This document shows positions 21,469 to 33,957 of a stretch of DNA of 64,000 nucleotides, in pieces. Position numbers and translations under genes: made by a program. The stretch comes from Antedon mediterranea. Taxonomy: Eukaryota > Echinodermata > Crinoidea > Comatulida > Antedonidae. The stretch is from positions 32,059,001 to 32,123,000 of the forward strand of contig NC_092673.1 in the NCBI RefSeq assembly GCF_964355755.1, given 5' to 3'. The notes below the pieces were generated by a model. The model was not told the origin of the DNA, did not search any database, and worked only from the letters and a program-made list of their open reading frames with translations. Each line of letters starts with the position of its first letter. Positions within the stretch are counted from its first letter, which is position 1.

Positions 21469-22473
21469 CACTTTTTGATCCAACACTTTGGTCCATAACA
21501 GAGAGGGTGAACCTTCCACTTTCAGAGGAAGCTAGGTTTGGAGATACAGTTTGAACAATAGTAATAGCATCCTTATCAATTTTAAGTTAATGAGGTTAGA
21601 GTCACTCTCCTAAGCACAGCAACTCATATATTTGAACCTTTTCATTTTAATAATATAGTTTTATATGTATTAAAAAGTATTTATTCAATTATACATGGCT
21701 GTGAAATCATATTTGAAAATAAATAAATATTTAGTCATATACAAAAAATCAAACTTTCACTAGACATTTATCAAATTTTACTTAGTTTTTTGCTTTGCTA
21801 CAGATGTACACATGAATAAAGAACATGCACATAAAGCACACCATCAGTGCTAACTAGAGTACCATGTCAATTTTAAATTTTACCTAAATTTAGACTAATG
21901 GATTATCAAGTGTATCAATTGGATCTCAATTTCCTCCAGCATTACATACACATGAAGTTTGATCAGCATACAAGAACTCACCACTTTTCGATTCAACACT
22001 TTTCAGATCCGTAACAGAAATAGCTGCATCTTCTAGGAATAAAAAAAAAACAAAATAAAAAAAAAACAAAGGATGTTTAAGCTGGTTTTTTACTCAGTTA
22101 AGTCTTACATTTTCCTTGTATTCTTTTTTTCCTTTTTTTTAATAGTTGATGCTTATCCCCAGTTTGTAACCAGTTGCTCTTTGTGACTCTTATTTACTGG
22201 TGACCATGCCATAAATATCATTTATTTTGGTCTCCATTCGCACATTTTACTTGACTTTATTTGAGTCATTTAACTTACTTACCGTATATATCTGCATTAC
22301 GTTTAATCTGTATTATTAATTTCATTGGTACAAAGATATAGTTTGCATTTATGCCGTTAAGGGACAAATGAGCTAGTTTTTAAGTCCTATCTTCAAAGGT
22401 AAGAACTTACCACTTTTTGATCCAACACTTTGGTCCATCACAGAGAGCATATAACAGCTACCTTCAGAAGCAG
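21469..22473 (-). repeat. Duplicated mini-exons with flanking intron
   Basis: Exons 22473-22411 and 21531-21469 are both 63 nt, phase 1-1, and both end in Asp-Gln-Ser-Val-Gly-Ser-Lys-Ser-Gly. The intron following each donor is also similar (ACCTTTGAA(G/A)ATAGGACTT...), so a ~942-bp exon-plus-intron block was tandemly duplicated. The intervening exon 22032-21982 ends in the related Ser-Val-Glu-Ser-Lys-Ser-Gly and may be an older copy. Confidence 0.7.
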
Positions 22474-24621
22474 CTAAGTTTAGGTACAAATGAAAATAGG
22501 ATAATAACAAGTGGCAGATAAATTGAATGAAAAAGTGTTGGACGTTGCTATTGATCGTGTGAGATTGTGAGTTTGAATGCAAAGCCCATCGCATTGCTTG
22601 TATCGTCACTTACTTTACTTATGTTTGCCTCTCTCCACCCAGGTGTAAGTCTACATAATGTAGGTATAGGTCAAAACAACTACTCTTATTACTAGCTGCA
22701 ACATTATGTTTTATCAACATTATTACTACAGATGGTGGATTTAAATTTACTACATTTTACTTGGTAAAAATGTTTATATCCATATCAATTTAACAACCTT
22801 CTGATCCTTGCTCATTGCTTCCGATCGAGTCTTCAGAATTTTCTGTTTAATAGGCAAACAATAATAATAACATTAAATCTGTTTAAGGTTGAATAAAAAT
22901 AAATAAATACAATTTAAAATTGGAAAAACCATGGTTGACTTAATACAGAGCAGATAAAATAAAATAAAGCAATAAACAGAAACCATAAAATGAAAAAGCA
23001 ATGCATTTACCAGACAATCTTATAAATAGTCTAATTGTAAAAGATTTAATTGCATTGTTCATCATCAACCACATTGACATCTCAGCAACTTACCTGTTTC
23101 TGATATTCCTGGTTCCTTTATGTATGTGGTTGGACATTCTTCAGAAGCCATTTTTGCTTGGTCCAATTTTTCTGTAAAGAAAAAAATTCAGATATTCATT
23201 TATTTATTGTAGTTTTAAATTTTGATTTTTATAATTAATCCCATTTCAATATTTTAATTTAATTTGTATTATTTCATCTAGTACAGTTAGTGATAACTAC
23301 TTTACACAGTACCATAAAGTAAAGTGGAATGTGAAATTTATGATGAAAGTTGGCACCTATGTGGAAACTGGTGACTAAAATGAAAATGGTACCGCAATTT
23401 CAGTATAAATTTGTTAATTACAGTAGGTACTATAAGCTTTATTTAATAGTCGTTTTGCAAATCTTATCTTATGAACTATCAGTATAATAGAATATTTCTG
23501 ATTGTTGACCATCATCACAGTGCTTGTTCATAGTGGTCGTATGAACTTCAAAAGACATATTTACATTCAATGTAACAGGAATTTTTGTTAAACATTTAAA
23601 AACCATTAAGTTGTCGTAGATGTCGAGAAACTAAATCAGTTGATGAACCTTCTCTGATTTCTTTTTTCCAATTTCACAATTTGCCATCCTTACCATTTTG
23701 CAAATGTCTTAAACTAAGATAAACTCTTACCTATTTCCTCTAACTTTGTCACAGCAGCTTTGTAATCTTTATAATGAATTATAACACCGACAAATTCTTG
23801 TTTCTGAAACTGGTCAACTATTGTTTCTAAATCTTTGTGCAACTTTCCACTGGAATACATTTTCCAAAGGTCTTCCAATGCGTTAGTGTCATATGCAGCT
23901 ACACGTAACACTAAGGATCCAAATGCTGCTTCCTTAAGTTATAAACACAACTGTTTGAAACAAGCAAACAGCTGATAAACTCCACTAACTCCACTGAGAA
24001 ATGAATCCTTAGCCAATTCCTGTCCTCTTTCACTGTTATTTTTATAAAGACTTAACTTTAAATGGACACCTTCAAAGATAAAAACACATTACAAACATAT
24101 TATTAATTTCTTAAGTAATAGAATTAATCGTTGTCAAAATGTGGCACATTTATTTTAGTTTGTCTTTTTATATATTCAGTTGTATTGTACTACAAAATGT
24201 ACAATAGAACTTTGTATTTATCATTTTGTATTATCAATATAAAGGCAGAATAGCTTATCTAGAGATAATGCAAACACATTACAAACAAATTTATTCAATA
24301 TGCTTTTAATGTGTATATTATAAATATATATAAAACTTATACCATCTATGATGATAATACCTTTGTATGTTTCCATGTCAGTTTGGGATGATTGGCCATC
24401 TGCAAAAGAAATAGAGTATCCGATAATAATTTACCTTTTCTAAACAGAACATTTGATAGAATGAGTACCGTAATGTCAGATATAGAATTACTATTAACCT
24501 ATTAAGTTTTTTTTGTTTTGTCCACCACGCTATAGTATAGTTGGCAAAAGCCACTGTAATTAAAGTTGTATTAGAGACAATATATAGAGACAAACAATTT
24601 TTGACTTGTTCTTGCTATTAC

Positions 24622-24945
24622 CTTTTCTCTGCAGTTCTCTTACAGCAACATCGTACTCTGGTTGTTCTATCTTCCAGTTATCTATTTCCTGCTGTTGTGA
24701 ATCAATCATGCATGCTAAACTCTTGAGAAGCTCTTTAGTTGAATGTACTAACAATAAGTGTGCAAAGCCAGTTAAATTATGTATATCTAGCTTGAGAATA
24801 AGTGAAGCAGATGTGGGGTCCATACAAAATTGAAAATCATCTAACTTGACAATTGGGCTTACATCTGCAAAATATGTTTTGAGGTGATCCCACAAGTTGA
24901 AACGTGATTCACTTGTTACATAGCAACTTATTGGAAGTTCTGCAC
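24622..24945 (-). CDS. TRADD-N-like exon of the death-fold gene
   Basis: A complete 108-codon module, phase 1 at both ends (GTAG|GT and AAAG|GTAATA). The pattern is beta-strand, helix (SRFNLWDHLKTYFADV), strand (ASLILKLDIHNLTGFAHLL), helix (STKELLKSLACMIDSQQQE), final strand/helix. This matches the order of TRADD N-terminal domains. It is uninterrupted. Confidence 0.55.
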
Positions 24946-25517
24946 CTACAGTATAAAAGAAAAAAGGCTTTAATTTCATTATGGCTACCACAAATTGAAT
25001 ATTAAAATACTGTATACAATTTGGAAAACTGTTTAAATTGCCTTAAACTGGTATTGGTTACAATTTTAAAGTTACCTGGTAGAGTAAGGCTTATAGGGGG
25101 TGCTAAAACCTGCAAACCCTTGCAATCCTCCAAAAAAAAATCATCAAACCAACACATTGAATCATATACCGTAGTGTACAGTATGACTCACTTGGTATAG
25201 TTTGTCAATACATTTTAATTACTTATTTTGTGGTAAAACGCTTTTCTTTTTTTGTTTTAAAAATTAGTTTTAACAAAGTGAGTTGTGATTCAATCACTTT
25301 TGTGTTGGTTTGATGGAGTTTGCTATGTTTTTTTACGATTTACTACTATTTATAGAATTGAAGATTCAAAGATCAAAATGATAGAAAACAATATAAAATA
25401 CTCTTCATTCTTATCAATGAACAAAAAAAATTAAAAATAATTAGAATTACAAATAGCTCACGAGGTGTATTTTATATTATCATACGTTCTACTATAATGT
25501 AATGTATAAAAAAGTAC

Positions 25518-26050
25518 CTCTATCAGTAGTAGATTCTTTGCACATTCATTAAGACGAAGTGCAAATATTTCTATTTTGCCAGGTTCATTTGCTAATTTTC
25601 CATTACTCTCTAAGTGGAATACTACCTCCCAAATATCTTTTGAGCCAAATGCTGACAACAGTTTGTAGTAAGCAATAACGCGCAATAAACTTCCTCCGTC
25701 AACTTTTTTAAAGATTCAAACAATTGTTTCCGAAATGGTGATAATCCTTGTATATCAATATTCTGAACTTCATTATGCTTAATATACTCCAGTACAAAAT
25801 CTTCAGCAGCCTTAACTTCTGTGAGCCTTGTAATCTCCAACAACAGGTTGACATTAGTAGGTTTAATATAACCTTTTAGCTCAAGCTTATTGAATAACTC
25901 ATGCGCTATTACTAGTGTATCCTTGTAATAAAAGTCCCATGAATCTAAGGAATCGCATAAGCAGAATTTTAACCAAAAATAATGTTCACCATCATAGTGT
26001 TTGTTAAGATTAGCTTTCAACTCATCAAATTTCTCATTCAAGTCTGCCAT
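25518..26050 (-). pseudogene. DED-like exon 1 of the death-fold gene
   Basis: Starts at ATG 26050 shortly after a possible acceptor (TTTTTTCCCCAG upstream), so a 5' untranslated exon is likely. Residues ~1-110 are the DED-like bundle. After the A6 run at 25704-25709 the homology moves to another frame (VDGGSLLRVIAYYKLLSAFG) and continues to the donor after 25518. Without a frame correction translation ends within about 25 codons. Confidence 0.55.
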
Positions 26051-27776
26051 GATTTCATTGCATTTTGATTTCTCTGGGGAAAAAATGATGTTTTCACTTT
26101 AAATTCTAGTTGTGATATAGTTAATATTAAGTGGTTTAGAGGATGCAATGTTTATTAGGGTTTGCTTTGTGAAATCTCTAATTTTCACAAGAAAATTCAA
26201 CCAAAACCTTTAAAGCAATGTCAATTATTTTTTCCATAAATTTCTAGTCATGAAATAATCAATATTAAGTGGTTTGGAGGAGGTTTGCGCAAAGTTTGTG
26301 CAGTTTTGCAATACCCTGAATAATTAGTACGATCATCTTAATCAGGACAATACGCAAAGCTACTATACAGTACAAGACAGTACCCTACTGTATGTGAATT
26401 ACTGTAGTTTGAAAAGATTCATGCTAGGGTTCAATTAGGAAAAACAAATATCTGAGGAAATGAGATGAAGTAGCTAGCGCAGCTCAACATTCCTCAACAA
26501 CTTTTATTTACATTGGTCATACGTTACATTCTTTCGAACTCCCTTAACATACTGTACTACCATGGAGGAAGGGCATACATAGGGCCTAAACATTTTTAAA
26601 ATTTTGGATTTTTATTTTTTAAAAAGAATGTGTTTTGCGCCTCTTGTATCCTATATATTTATATTATAAGTGAGAGAGTTTGTACGTCTGTCTGTGTGTT
26701 TGTTTGTTCGTTATACACATTTTTGTTACTGCAGGTAATCTTACATATGGGGTATCAAAATGACCACAATTGTACCGGGAATGTTCTAAGCTATATTTCA
26801 ACATCATACGCCACCTAAGATCCAAGTTAGGGACCAAAATGTGGTCAAAACTCCCACTTTCGATGTCTGTAGCCCCCTCGTTTTTAATAAAAATCTATTT
26901 ATCAAAAAAACATTTTAAATATGTCCAGTGGTTCGATCGTGTATGGGCATTTGCTTAGGTAATGGAAATAAAACTACTTGATCTGATGCCATGAATGGTG
27001 TACAGTCACTATAAAAATACAGCAAAAATTCCATTCTATTTGGGGTTAATGTTATCTGGCATTCAAATATGTCTCATTCCCACAACAACCAATGGCACGG
27101 CATGTCTACACAGTAGAACCAATGGTGACTCCATAAGTGGCTTTTGTTTTGGGTGGACTACAGTATGACCTAGCATTTGAGGTGTCCAATTGTGTGGCCT
27201 CTGTAGTCATGATTGATTTGGTAATGTTTAGTAAACTGATTTAGTAAATTAATTCAAATATGAAGTAAAGTAACTAATCGTAACATTTGGCGCAATATTA
27301 ATTTCTATTGATTTAGACTGCAATAATAATAACATTTATTCAACATCAACAGACACTTTACATTGTTTATGGTCAAGACACACAGAAGTGGCTTGTCTTT
27401 GTAGTCCCTAAGCATAAAACATAGACGGACGCATTACAATTACAATAAATGACAATTTTGATAGAAAGGCGAGAAAAAAATTTAAAATCCTAAAAAAAAA
27501 ATAATCATGGGGGAGTTAAACATTTTAGAAGTAATGCAAATAGTTACAACTCCATGATGCAGTGTACCCCTCCAATTTGGACTACCGTCGGATTTCAGAG
27601 ATCTCGCTCCTGACGGCTGACTTTGGCAGCCAGCCGCAACCGTCAGTGAGTCCTGGACATCCCCAGCGTCCATCTAGGCTGTAATGTGTGTGTACACCGA
27701 TTGGATGAGGAGTGGACTGGTCCACAATTGGAGGGGTCATGCGTCTTTAGCGTTAAATCTAAATTAATAATTATAT
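26051..27776. other. Non-coding DNA between the death-fold gene and the LINE
   Basis: Contains the probable 5' region of the minus-strand gene. At about 26640-26960 lies a dispersed-repeat-like stretch (GTGAGAGAGTTTGTACGTC then a GT-rich run). At 27310-27760 a stretch ending toward (AAT)n on the minus strand looks like an old retroelement 3' end. No supported exon. It ends at the LINE target duplication. Confidence 0.4.
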
Positions 27777-27810
27777 AATAATAGTAGCCATCATATACAA
27801 TTCCTGCATT

Positions 27811-29004
27811 TTGCTAGTACCAGAAAAAGTAATAAAAGAGGTGGATAAATTAATTTTTAAATTCATTTGGGAAACTAAGAAAGAGAAAATAAAAAGAAAA
27901 ACCATGTGTGCCAATTACAGTCAAGGTGGTCTAAAAATGGTAGAATTCAGATCTCAGGTAATATCTTTCCAAGTTAAATGGTACAGGAGACTGTATGAAA
28001 ACGATGATGCCAAATGGAAATATTTACCTACATTTTATATAGAAAAGATAGGCCCAAAATCATTAACCTCAAATTTATCAAAAGTTCCGTGTAATATATC
28101 CGTACCACCATTTTACCTCTCAGTTTTTAAGTCTATAGCAGTAGCTAATGCTTGTAATAATAGATTAAATAAGGAACCAATAAGCTATGATGACATTATT
28201 AATCAATCATTATGGGGTAATGAGTTCATATGTATTAAAAAGAAGCCGTTATATAACTGTAACTGGATTAGTTCAGGGTTTTTAAAAATATATGATGTAA
28301 TAAATAATAATGTGTTTAAGCCTGCGATAGAGATAAAAAGAAGGTTAAGATGTACACAAAATTGGATCAGTGAATATTCATGTATATTGAAAGCCATTCC
28401 AAAAGAATGGAAATGTATTTTAAAATCAACACATGACATTAATGTAAATGATATACCTATTACAAACAATAAGGTCTTAAATATGACGTCTAGACAATTA
28501 TATAGATTCATAATAGATGCTCAATATATTACACCTACGGCACAGGTTAAGTGGGAATCCATATTTGGTAATATGCCATGGACAAAAATATGGGTTAAAA
28601 AAGTTTCTGGTCTTAAAGAAAAAAAACTGGCACATTTTAATTTTAAATTGTTGCACAGAATATTGCCAACAAATGAAAGATTACATAGGTGGAGACTTGT
28701 AAATTCCCCATGTTGTGACACTTGCAATGTTATTGAGAATGATAAACATATGTTAGTAGAGTGCATAACAGTAAAATGTTTATGGAGAGAGATAAACGAA
28801 ATAATTAGAGCAGTAAGCATACATATTCCTGTTTTTTCTTTCAAAAGACTTTTATTTGAAACTGACAATAATTACGTAAATAAATTATACACTTTAGGAG
28901 CATTTTGTATTTATAAAGTAAAGATATTAAGTTTATTGGAAAAAGAAAAAAAAATCAATCTCCTACAAATGTTTAAATCTGAAAAAAAGATAAGAAATAT
29001 GTAA
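27811..29004 (+). pseudogene. LINE ORF2 C-terminus (L1/Tx1-like)
   Basis: The frame enters from the truncated 5' end. Its start resembles the RT thumb of L1/Tx1-type elements (LIFKFIWETKKEKIKRK, then QGGLKM). The C-terminus has the Cys-rich knuckle typical of such proteins (CCDTCNVIENDKHMLVEC, about 28713-28765). The endonuclease and RT palm are missing by truncation. No stop interrupts the remaining 397 codons, so the insertion is recent. Confidence 0.85.
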
Positions 29005-29086
29005 ATCTGCAGGTATACTGTATATGCTCAACCAGATTAAGGAAGAAAATATGTAAATGAGATACCATGAATGATGAATCTATTAT

Positions 29087-29117
<31 letters not shown>

Positions 29118-29780
29118 CTTGCTACTATACTGTATGTTTTGTAAACATGTATACCTTGATGATTTGAAAACAAAAAGACAAAATGTGAAAAGCTTTTTAT
29201 AGATTGATGATAAAAAAAAAATGATGAAGGATAAGAAGGTTTAGGTTTAAGTGGGGAAGTGTTTTCATCAAAGCTTTCATATTATAGGTATATACCGTAT
29301 AATATGTAATTTGCACATTCTTACTGCATGTGGAATTTTGAAATGATAAAAGAATATTGCCAACAAATGAAAGATTACATAGGTGGAGACTTGTAAATTC
29401 CCCATGTTGTGACACTTGCAATGTTATTGAGAATGATAAACATATGTTAGTAGAGTGCATAACAGTAAAATGTTTATGGAGAGAGATAAACGAAATAATT
29501 AGAGCAGTAAGCATACATATTCCTGTTTTTTCTTTCAAAAGACTTTTATTTGAAACTGACAATAATTACGTAAATAAATTATACACTTTAGGAGCATTTT
29601 GTATTTATAAAGTAAAGATATTAAGTTTATTGGAAAAAGAAAAAAAAATCAATCTCCTACAAATGTTTAAATCTGAAAAAAAGATAAGAAATATGTAAAT
29701 CTGCAGGTATACTGTATATGCTCAACCAGATTAAGGAAGAAAATATGTAAATGAGATACCATGAATGATGAATCTATTAT

Positions 29781-29812
<32 letters not shown>

Positions 29813-30044
29813 CTTGCTACTATACTGTATGTTTTGTAAACATGTATACCTTGATGATTTGAAAACAAAAAGACAAAATGTGAAAAGCTTTTTATAGATT
29901 GATGATAAAAAAAAAATGATGAAGGATAAGAAGGTTTAGGTTTAAGTGGGGAAGTGTTTTCATCAAAGCTTTCATATTATAGGTATATACCGTATAATAT
30001 GTAATTTGCACATTCTTACTGCATGTGGAATTTTGAAATGATAA
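28657..30044 (+). repeat. 694-bp tandem duplication within the LINE
   Basis: Copies 28657-29350 and 29351-30044 look identical except for one T in a ~30-T run. Each holds the last ~115 codons of ORF2 plus the start of the 3' UTR, so a second in-frame C-terminal fragment appears at 29357-29698. It may be a genuine recent duplication or an assembly slip around the poly-T. Confidence 0.85.
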
Positions 30045-31130
30045 AATGGTTAAAAAGAAAAAAAAGAATGTCTAATTTTTTTAATGGATCATTAAACACA
30101 AATGTTGTTAAATGATAATGTATGTATAAAAAAATAATAGAATAAATAATAAGTAAAAAAAAAATAATTGAATGAACCCACATAGGAAAAAAAAAAGTTA
30201 AATGAAACTTTGATGGGTTATACTGTAGATGCAAAAAAGGATAATCTGTTGGAAATAAATTTTGTAAACATTTAAAGATCAAAAAAATCAATGTTAAAGG
30301 ATGAGGAAAATATAATGTTAACAGTAAAAAGTTAGTAAGTAATTAGTATAACAGAGAATATGCATTGTTTAAATGAAAATATGTTTGCATAGATAAATCC
30401 AAAGAAAAATAAAATGGGACAAACCCATGGGATGGATTTATTAAACATAAACGTATTATAATTATATGAAATAATATGCATGTAGATGAAAAAAAAAAAC
30501 AAAAACAACTATGTAAGAAAAAATAAGCTTTGTTAATGAAAATGTGTTATAGATAATATGTATAAAAAGAGGAAACTATGTAATCAATGTGGTTAAATGA
30601 TAATGTATGTATAAACAAAATAATATATGGAAATAGTTTTTTTTTTAAAGAAAATAAGTAAAAAAAAAAAAAAGTGGAGTGAATCCACATAAGAGAAGAA
30701 AGTAAAAAAGTTAAATGAAAATTTAAGAAGTTATAGATGCAAAAAAGGATCTGCTGGTTTTGTAAACATTAAAGAACAAAAATATTAACATTAATGTTAA
30801 AGGATGAGAACAATATTATGTTAACAGTAAACATGTAGTAAGTAATGAGTATAACAGAGAATATGCATTGTTAAATGAAAATGTGGTAGATGAAAAAATC
30901 AAAAACAACTATGTAAGAAAAAAAAAAGCTTGTTAATGAAAATGTGTTACAGATAATATGTTTAATCAATGTGATAATATGTAAACAAATGAATAAATAA
31001 GTATATGTATACAGATGATTAAACAAACATTGTAAATATAATGATATGTATAGTGTATAGTGAAAAATATATGTAAAGAGAACAGTGGTTTGGAAATAAA
31101 AGTGGGATGAACCCACATAAGATAAAAAAA
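30045..31130 (+). repeat. A-rich LINE 3' UTR with a duplicated ~500-bp block and hairpins
   Basis: Blocks starting near 30150 and 30657 share GATGCAAAAAAGGAT, TTAAAGGATGAG and AGAGAATATGCATTGTT in the same order. A small hairpin of the form GTGG-N(5-6)-CCAC recurs (about 30168, 30413, 30674, 31102), the last within 30 bases of the 3' end. Such terminal hairpins can be recognised by a LINE's own RT; that role is an inference. Confidence 0.65.
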
Positions 31131-31146
31131 AATAATAGTAGCCATC

Positions 31147-32044
31147 TTGCTTAATATACTACCCCAATATTTTCATTTAGTTATACACTGTAATCAAAGC
31201 ATGGTAGTATAGATCAAGTTATCAAGTCTACGTAAGTCTTCTTTAGTGATGCAAAAACAATTTTTTTTGTAAATAGTTATATACTTACACACTTGAAGAT
31301 AATATGAATTATGTTTGTGTGATAAAAGCCACTATATTCCACAGCAATTCCATAGGTAATTATACTGTAAAAACTCTATGATTTATAACGTATACTCTTA
31401 ATTATTTTTCCTTATTAACGTATTAAACAAACACTAAGTCCATGCAGAACAGTTGACTGAATTTCTCAGATCTTTTGTACAAAATACTTAAAGCATAACA
31501 TGTCATCAGTATCTAGTTTGAATATAAATAGTTTATTGTTATAATAATAATTGTTATGCACCTTTTCATTCAATTTTGAACCATACAAAGTTCCATACAA
31601 ATTCCAAAGTACAGTACTGTATAATTAGGTATACTGTAGAACAGCATAGAGATATCATAGTGAACTATTATATCTATGAGAACAGTAATGCAACATTTTT
31701 AGAAAATAGAATAATTTAATATATACAAAATGTAACTTATTGCTGTGAATTTCTGTATTTAAATTACTCAATAGTGCTCAAGAAGTTGAAAATGTCTAAA
31801 TTCATATAACGTATGTACAAAATACTTAAAGCTTTGTTATACAGGACTACAAATTGTTCACACTTCATCATTCAAAATACAAAGGCAGAAGAACGGCTTA
31901 GTTAGAAATAATAAGGGCAAAGGGACCACCTGCAATACTTCAATTTCTGCATTATTCAGAATAAAAATGTACAATAGTGTAGTTAATTCATTCTATTTTG
32001 GAATTTCTAAGTTGATTCCTTAGACAAATTATATATGGATTATT
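31147..32044. other. AT-rich intergenic DNA
   Basis: No supported gene. Nothing distinctive beyond AT richness. Confidence 0.4.
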
Positions 32045-32681
32045 TACCTCCGCCAAGGAGGTATATGTAATCGGTAGCGTGTGTTTGTTTGTTAGCAGAA
32101 TTACTCAAAAAGTAATTACAACATCTTTACCAAAATGAATATACAGATAGATATGTGGTCAAGGACCATTCCATTAAATTTTGAGACCATGGTCCCAATT
32201 CTGGACCACTTTTTAGTATACTTTTCAGACCTGCTAGTGTTAAAAGATAGGACAGAATTTTTCAAAAGCCGGCGAGCAGTCTTAAAGTAACAAGTAAACT
32301 AACATTGCATTTTCTAGAGAACTACTTGTCCAAAAAACTTCATTTTTGTACAAGAGGCAAGATTTATAATTTGTGATTTGTAATTTTAAAACATAATTTG
32401 ATTTAATGTGCACGTTTTTTGATGCGAGTAGTTTAAAAAACCTATTTCTTTTTAAATTCACCCATTTGATTTTCGCGTTGCTGTGCTATTGTTAGTCAAC
32501 TGAAGCTATTGTTAATTGAAATTCTTGTTACATAACCATAACAACAAAGACATGCTTGTAGTGAAATTAGCCTAAATCCCAAACAACATTAAAACATAAT
32601 ATTTTTTTCTTACCGAAGAAATGTTATGCAGGAGAATTTTAAAGTAGGCGGATGTATGCACTCTCGGAGTGGCTTTCTAGT
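32045..32681 (+). mobile_element. Helentron-associated (HINE-like) element, copy R1
   Basis: 5' hairpin ACCTCC-GCCAA-GGAGGT, a degenerate inverse of that end near the 3' side (GTAGGCGGATGT, 32644-32655), a 3' hairpin (CACTC-TCG-GAGTG), then CTAGT at 32677-32681. The flanks are T and T. Same family as copy R2 at 51985-52599. No Rep/helicase coding. Helentron/HINE elements share this asymmetric-repeat and 3'-hairpin architecture. Confidence 0.65.
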
Positions 32682-33849
32682 TATAATATATATAGAATAT
32701 ATATAATAATCTCAGGAGTTTCCCGATATTTTGACTCATCAAATCGATCTCGATAAAATGTAATTTTTTAATTTAAAAAAAACACACAAAGATAATGGAA
32801 AATTTATTTTTAAGATGGTAGCCAGTCAAGTTGGCCCTAAACCGTCTTGGTCAATTCCAAGTCGGCCCTAGGTCAAGTAGCCTTACAAAACATGTGCAGG
32901 TATCGTTTATTATTAAATGCTCATAAGCTATACACAAGGCAAAAAATGTTTTCCTAAGTCTCTGGAGAGGTGGGAAAGTTTCTGTTGAAGTCTTTTCATG
33001 ATTTGGTTTTGCCTAAAGTGTCAATCAATTTTTCAATATTTTGTAACTCTTGCACAAGTTGTCGGATCTAAAAAAATAAATAAATTAAAAAAATTAATAT
33101 TACAACCAATATTTCCTATTTTATGTCATTATTAATCTCATGAATTATTCATGATTTCTGCCTAACCTGATAGGGAGAAAAAAATGATGCATTCTGGCCT
33201 ACAAAAAAATACTAATAATAACCTTTCTTATTATTTTATAAGAGGTTATTTTTTACTTACTGTGAACAGTTACATATTTATAAAATAAATTGTTTTCAAA
33301 TTGTAAGTTCCTGACTAACCTTGTTGTTGTTTTGTTGTTGCTTTTCACTTGGAACTTTCTCGTTGTAATTTGGTATTTCTGTTGTTTTTTTCAGCATTGA
33401 AATTTGAGATTTCAGTTTAGTTTCTTGCAATTTAAATTTACTTAATAAATTTGATACGTCCACCACTCCCTGTAAATTACAGAAAAACAACAAACTTAAT
33501 AAAAACACAAATAATAATAAACAGTACACGACATACTACAGTAGAGTGTCAATAAAGGGTATATTGGCCATTCGCTGTTTTCTATATTAATAAAAATTTT
33601 TAAAGAAAACTGTGCTGCTGTTTGATTTTGATTTGCCGATTGACTGATGACCAAAATATGTCATTTTATCCACTGTGCGCTTGCAGAGATATTTGGATGT
33701 GTTTCTTCGCTCCCCACCTTAACACAGGTTACATGATTTCTAGGTCCAGGTGACAACCGACAACACTTTAATTGACCTAGGTCTAACAATTCACAAGCTA
33801 TTACTTAGTATAGCGGAGTGACCGGTCTGAGGGTCAAAGTTTTATTTTA

Positions 33850-33940
33850 AACTGTGGTCATTCCATGCCATCATGGACTACTGTATGTATTTTTGTATTT
33901 TTATGGCCAATAAAGAAATGAATGAATGAATGAAAGTATA
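33850..33940 (+). repeat. LINE 3' tail fragment with (GAAT)n
   Basis: TTTTATGGCCAATAAAG followed by four GAAT-type units (about 33900-33935), the kind of 3' end seen in CR1/L2-like LINEs. It lies in the intron between VARS2-A exons 22 and 23, adjoining the 96-bp repeats. Confidence 0.5.
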
Positions 33941-33957
33941 CAGGACAAAGAACATAT

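Larger units (their letters stand above)
21469..26050 (-). pseudogene. Death-fold gene: DED-like plus TRADD-N-like domains, many phase-1 exons
   Basis: Inferred exons (minus): 26050-25518, 25109-25076, 24945-24622, 24399-24361, 24069-23731, 23171-23094, 22842-22798, 22473-22411, 22032-21982, 21531-21469; all have GT/AG sites, and from the third on all are phase 1 multiples of three. Exon 1 begins MADLNEKFDELKANLNK, then a DED-like helix bundle (ELFNKLELKGYIKPTNVNLL). Exons 1, 3 and 5 each carry a module like the TRADD N-terminal domain, for example GSLVLRVAAYDTNALEDLW then YSSGKLHKDLE. Such combinations belong to apoptosis/innate immunity signalling. Two lesions: a one-base frame change at the A-run 25704-25709 and an in-frame TAA at 23939-23941. 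The gene may be inactive, or those points may be assembly errors. The 3' end is not found; the BEL element follows. Confidence 0.6.
27793..31130 (+). mobile_element. 5'-truncated LINE with a 16-bp target-site duplication
   Basis: AATAATAGTAGCCATC occurs at 27777-27792 and again at 31131-31146, a perfect 16-bp duplication bracketing the insert. The insert starts inside the RT thumb region and ends in A-rich sequence (GATAAAAAAA), as expected for target-primed reverse transcription with 5' truncation. A 694-bp internal tandem duplication (28657-30044) and a long A-rich 3' UTR with repeated hairpins follow the frame. Confidence 0.88.

Noticed and set aside
24606-24833. Plus-strand Cys/Ser-rich frame
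   Set aside because: Antisense shadow of the TRADD-N-like exon on the minus strand.
27811-29004. Host gene encoding a 397-residue protein
   Set aside because: Cys knuckle, RT thumb similarity, A-rich tail and a 16-bp target duplication show it is LINE ORF2.
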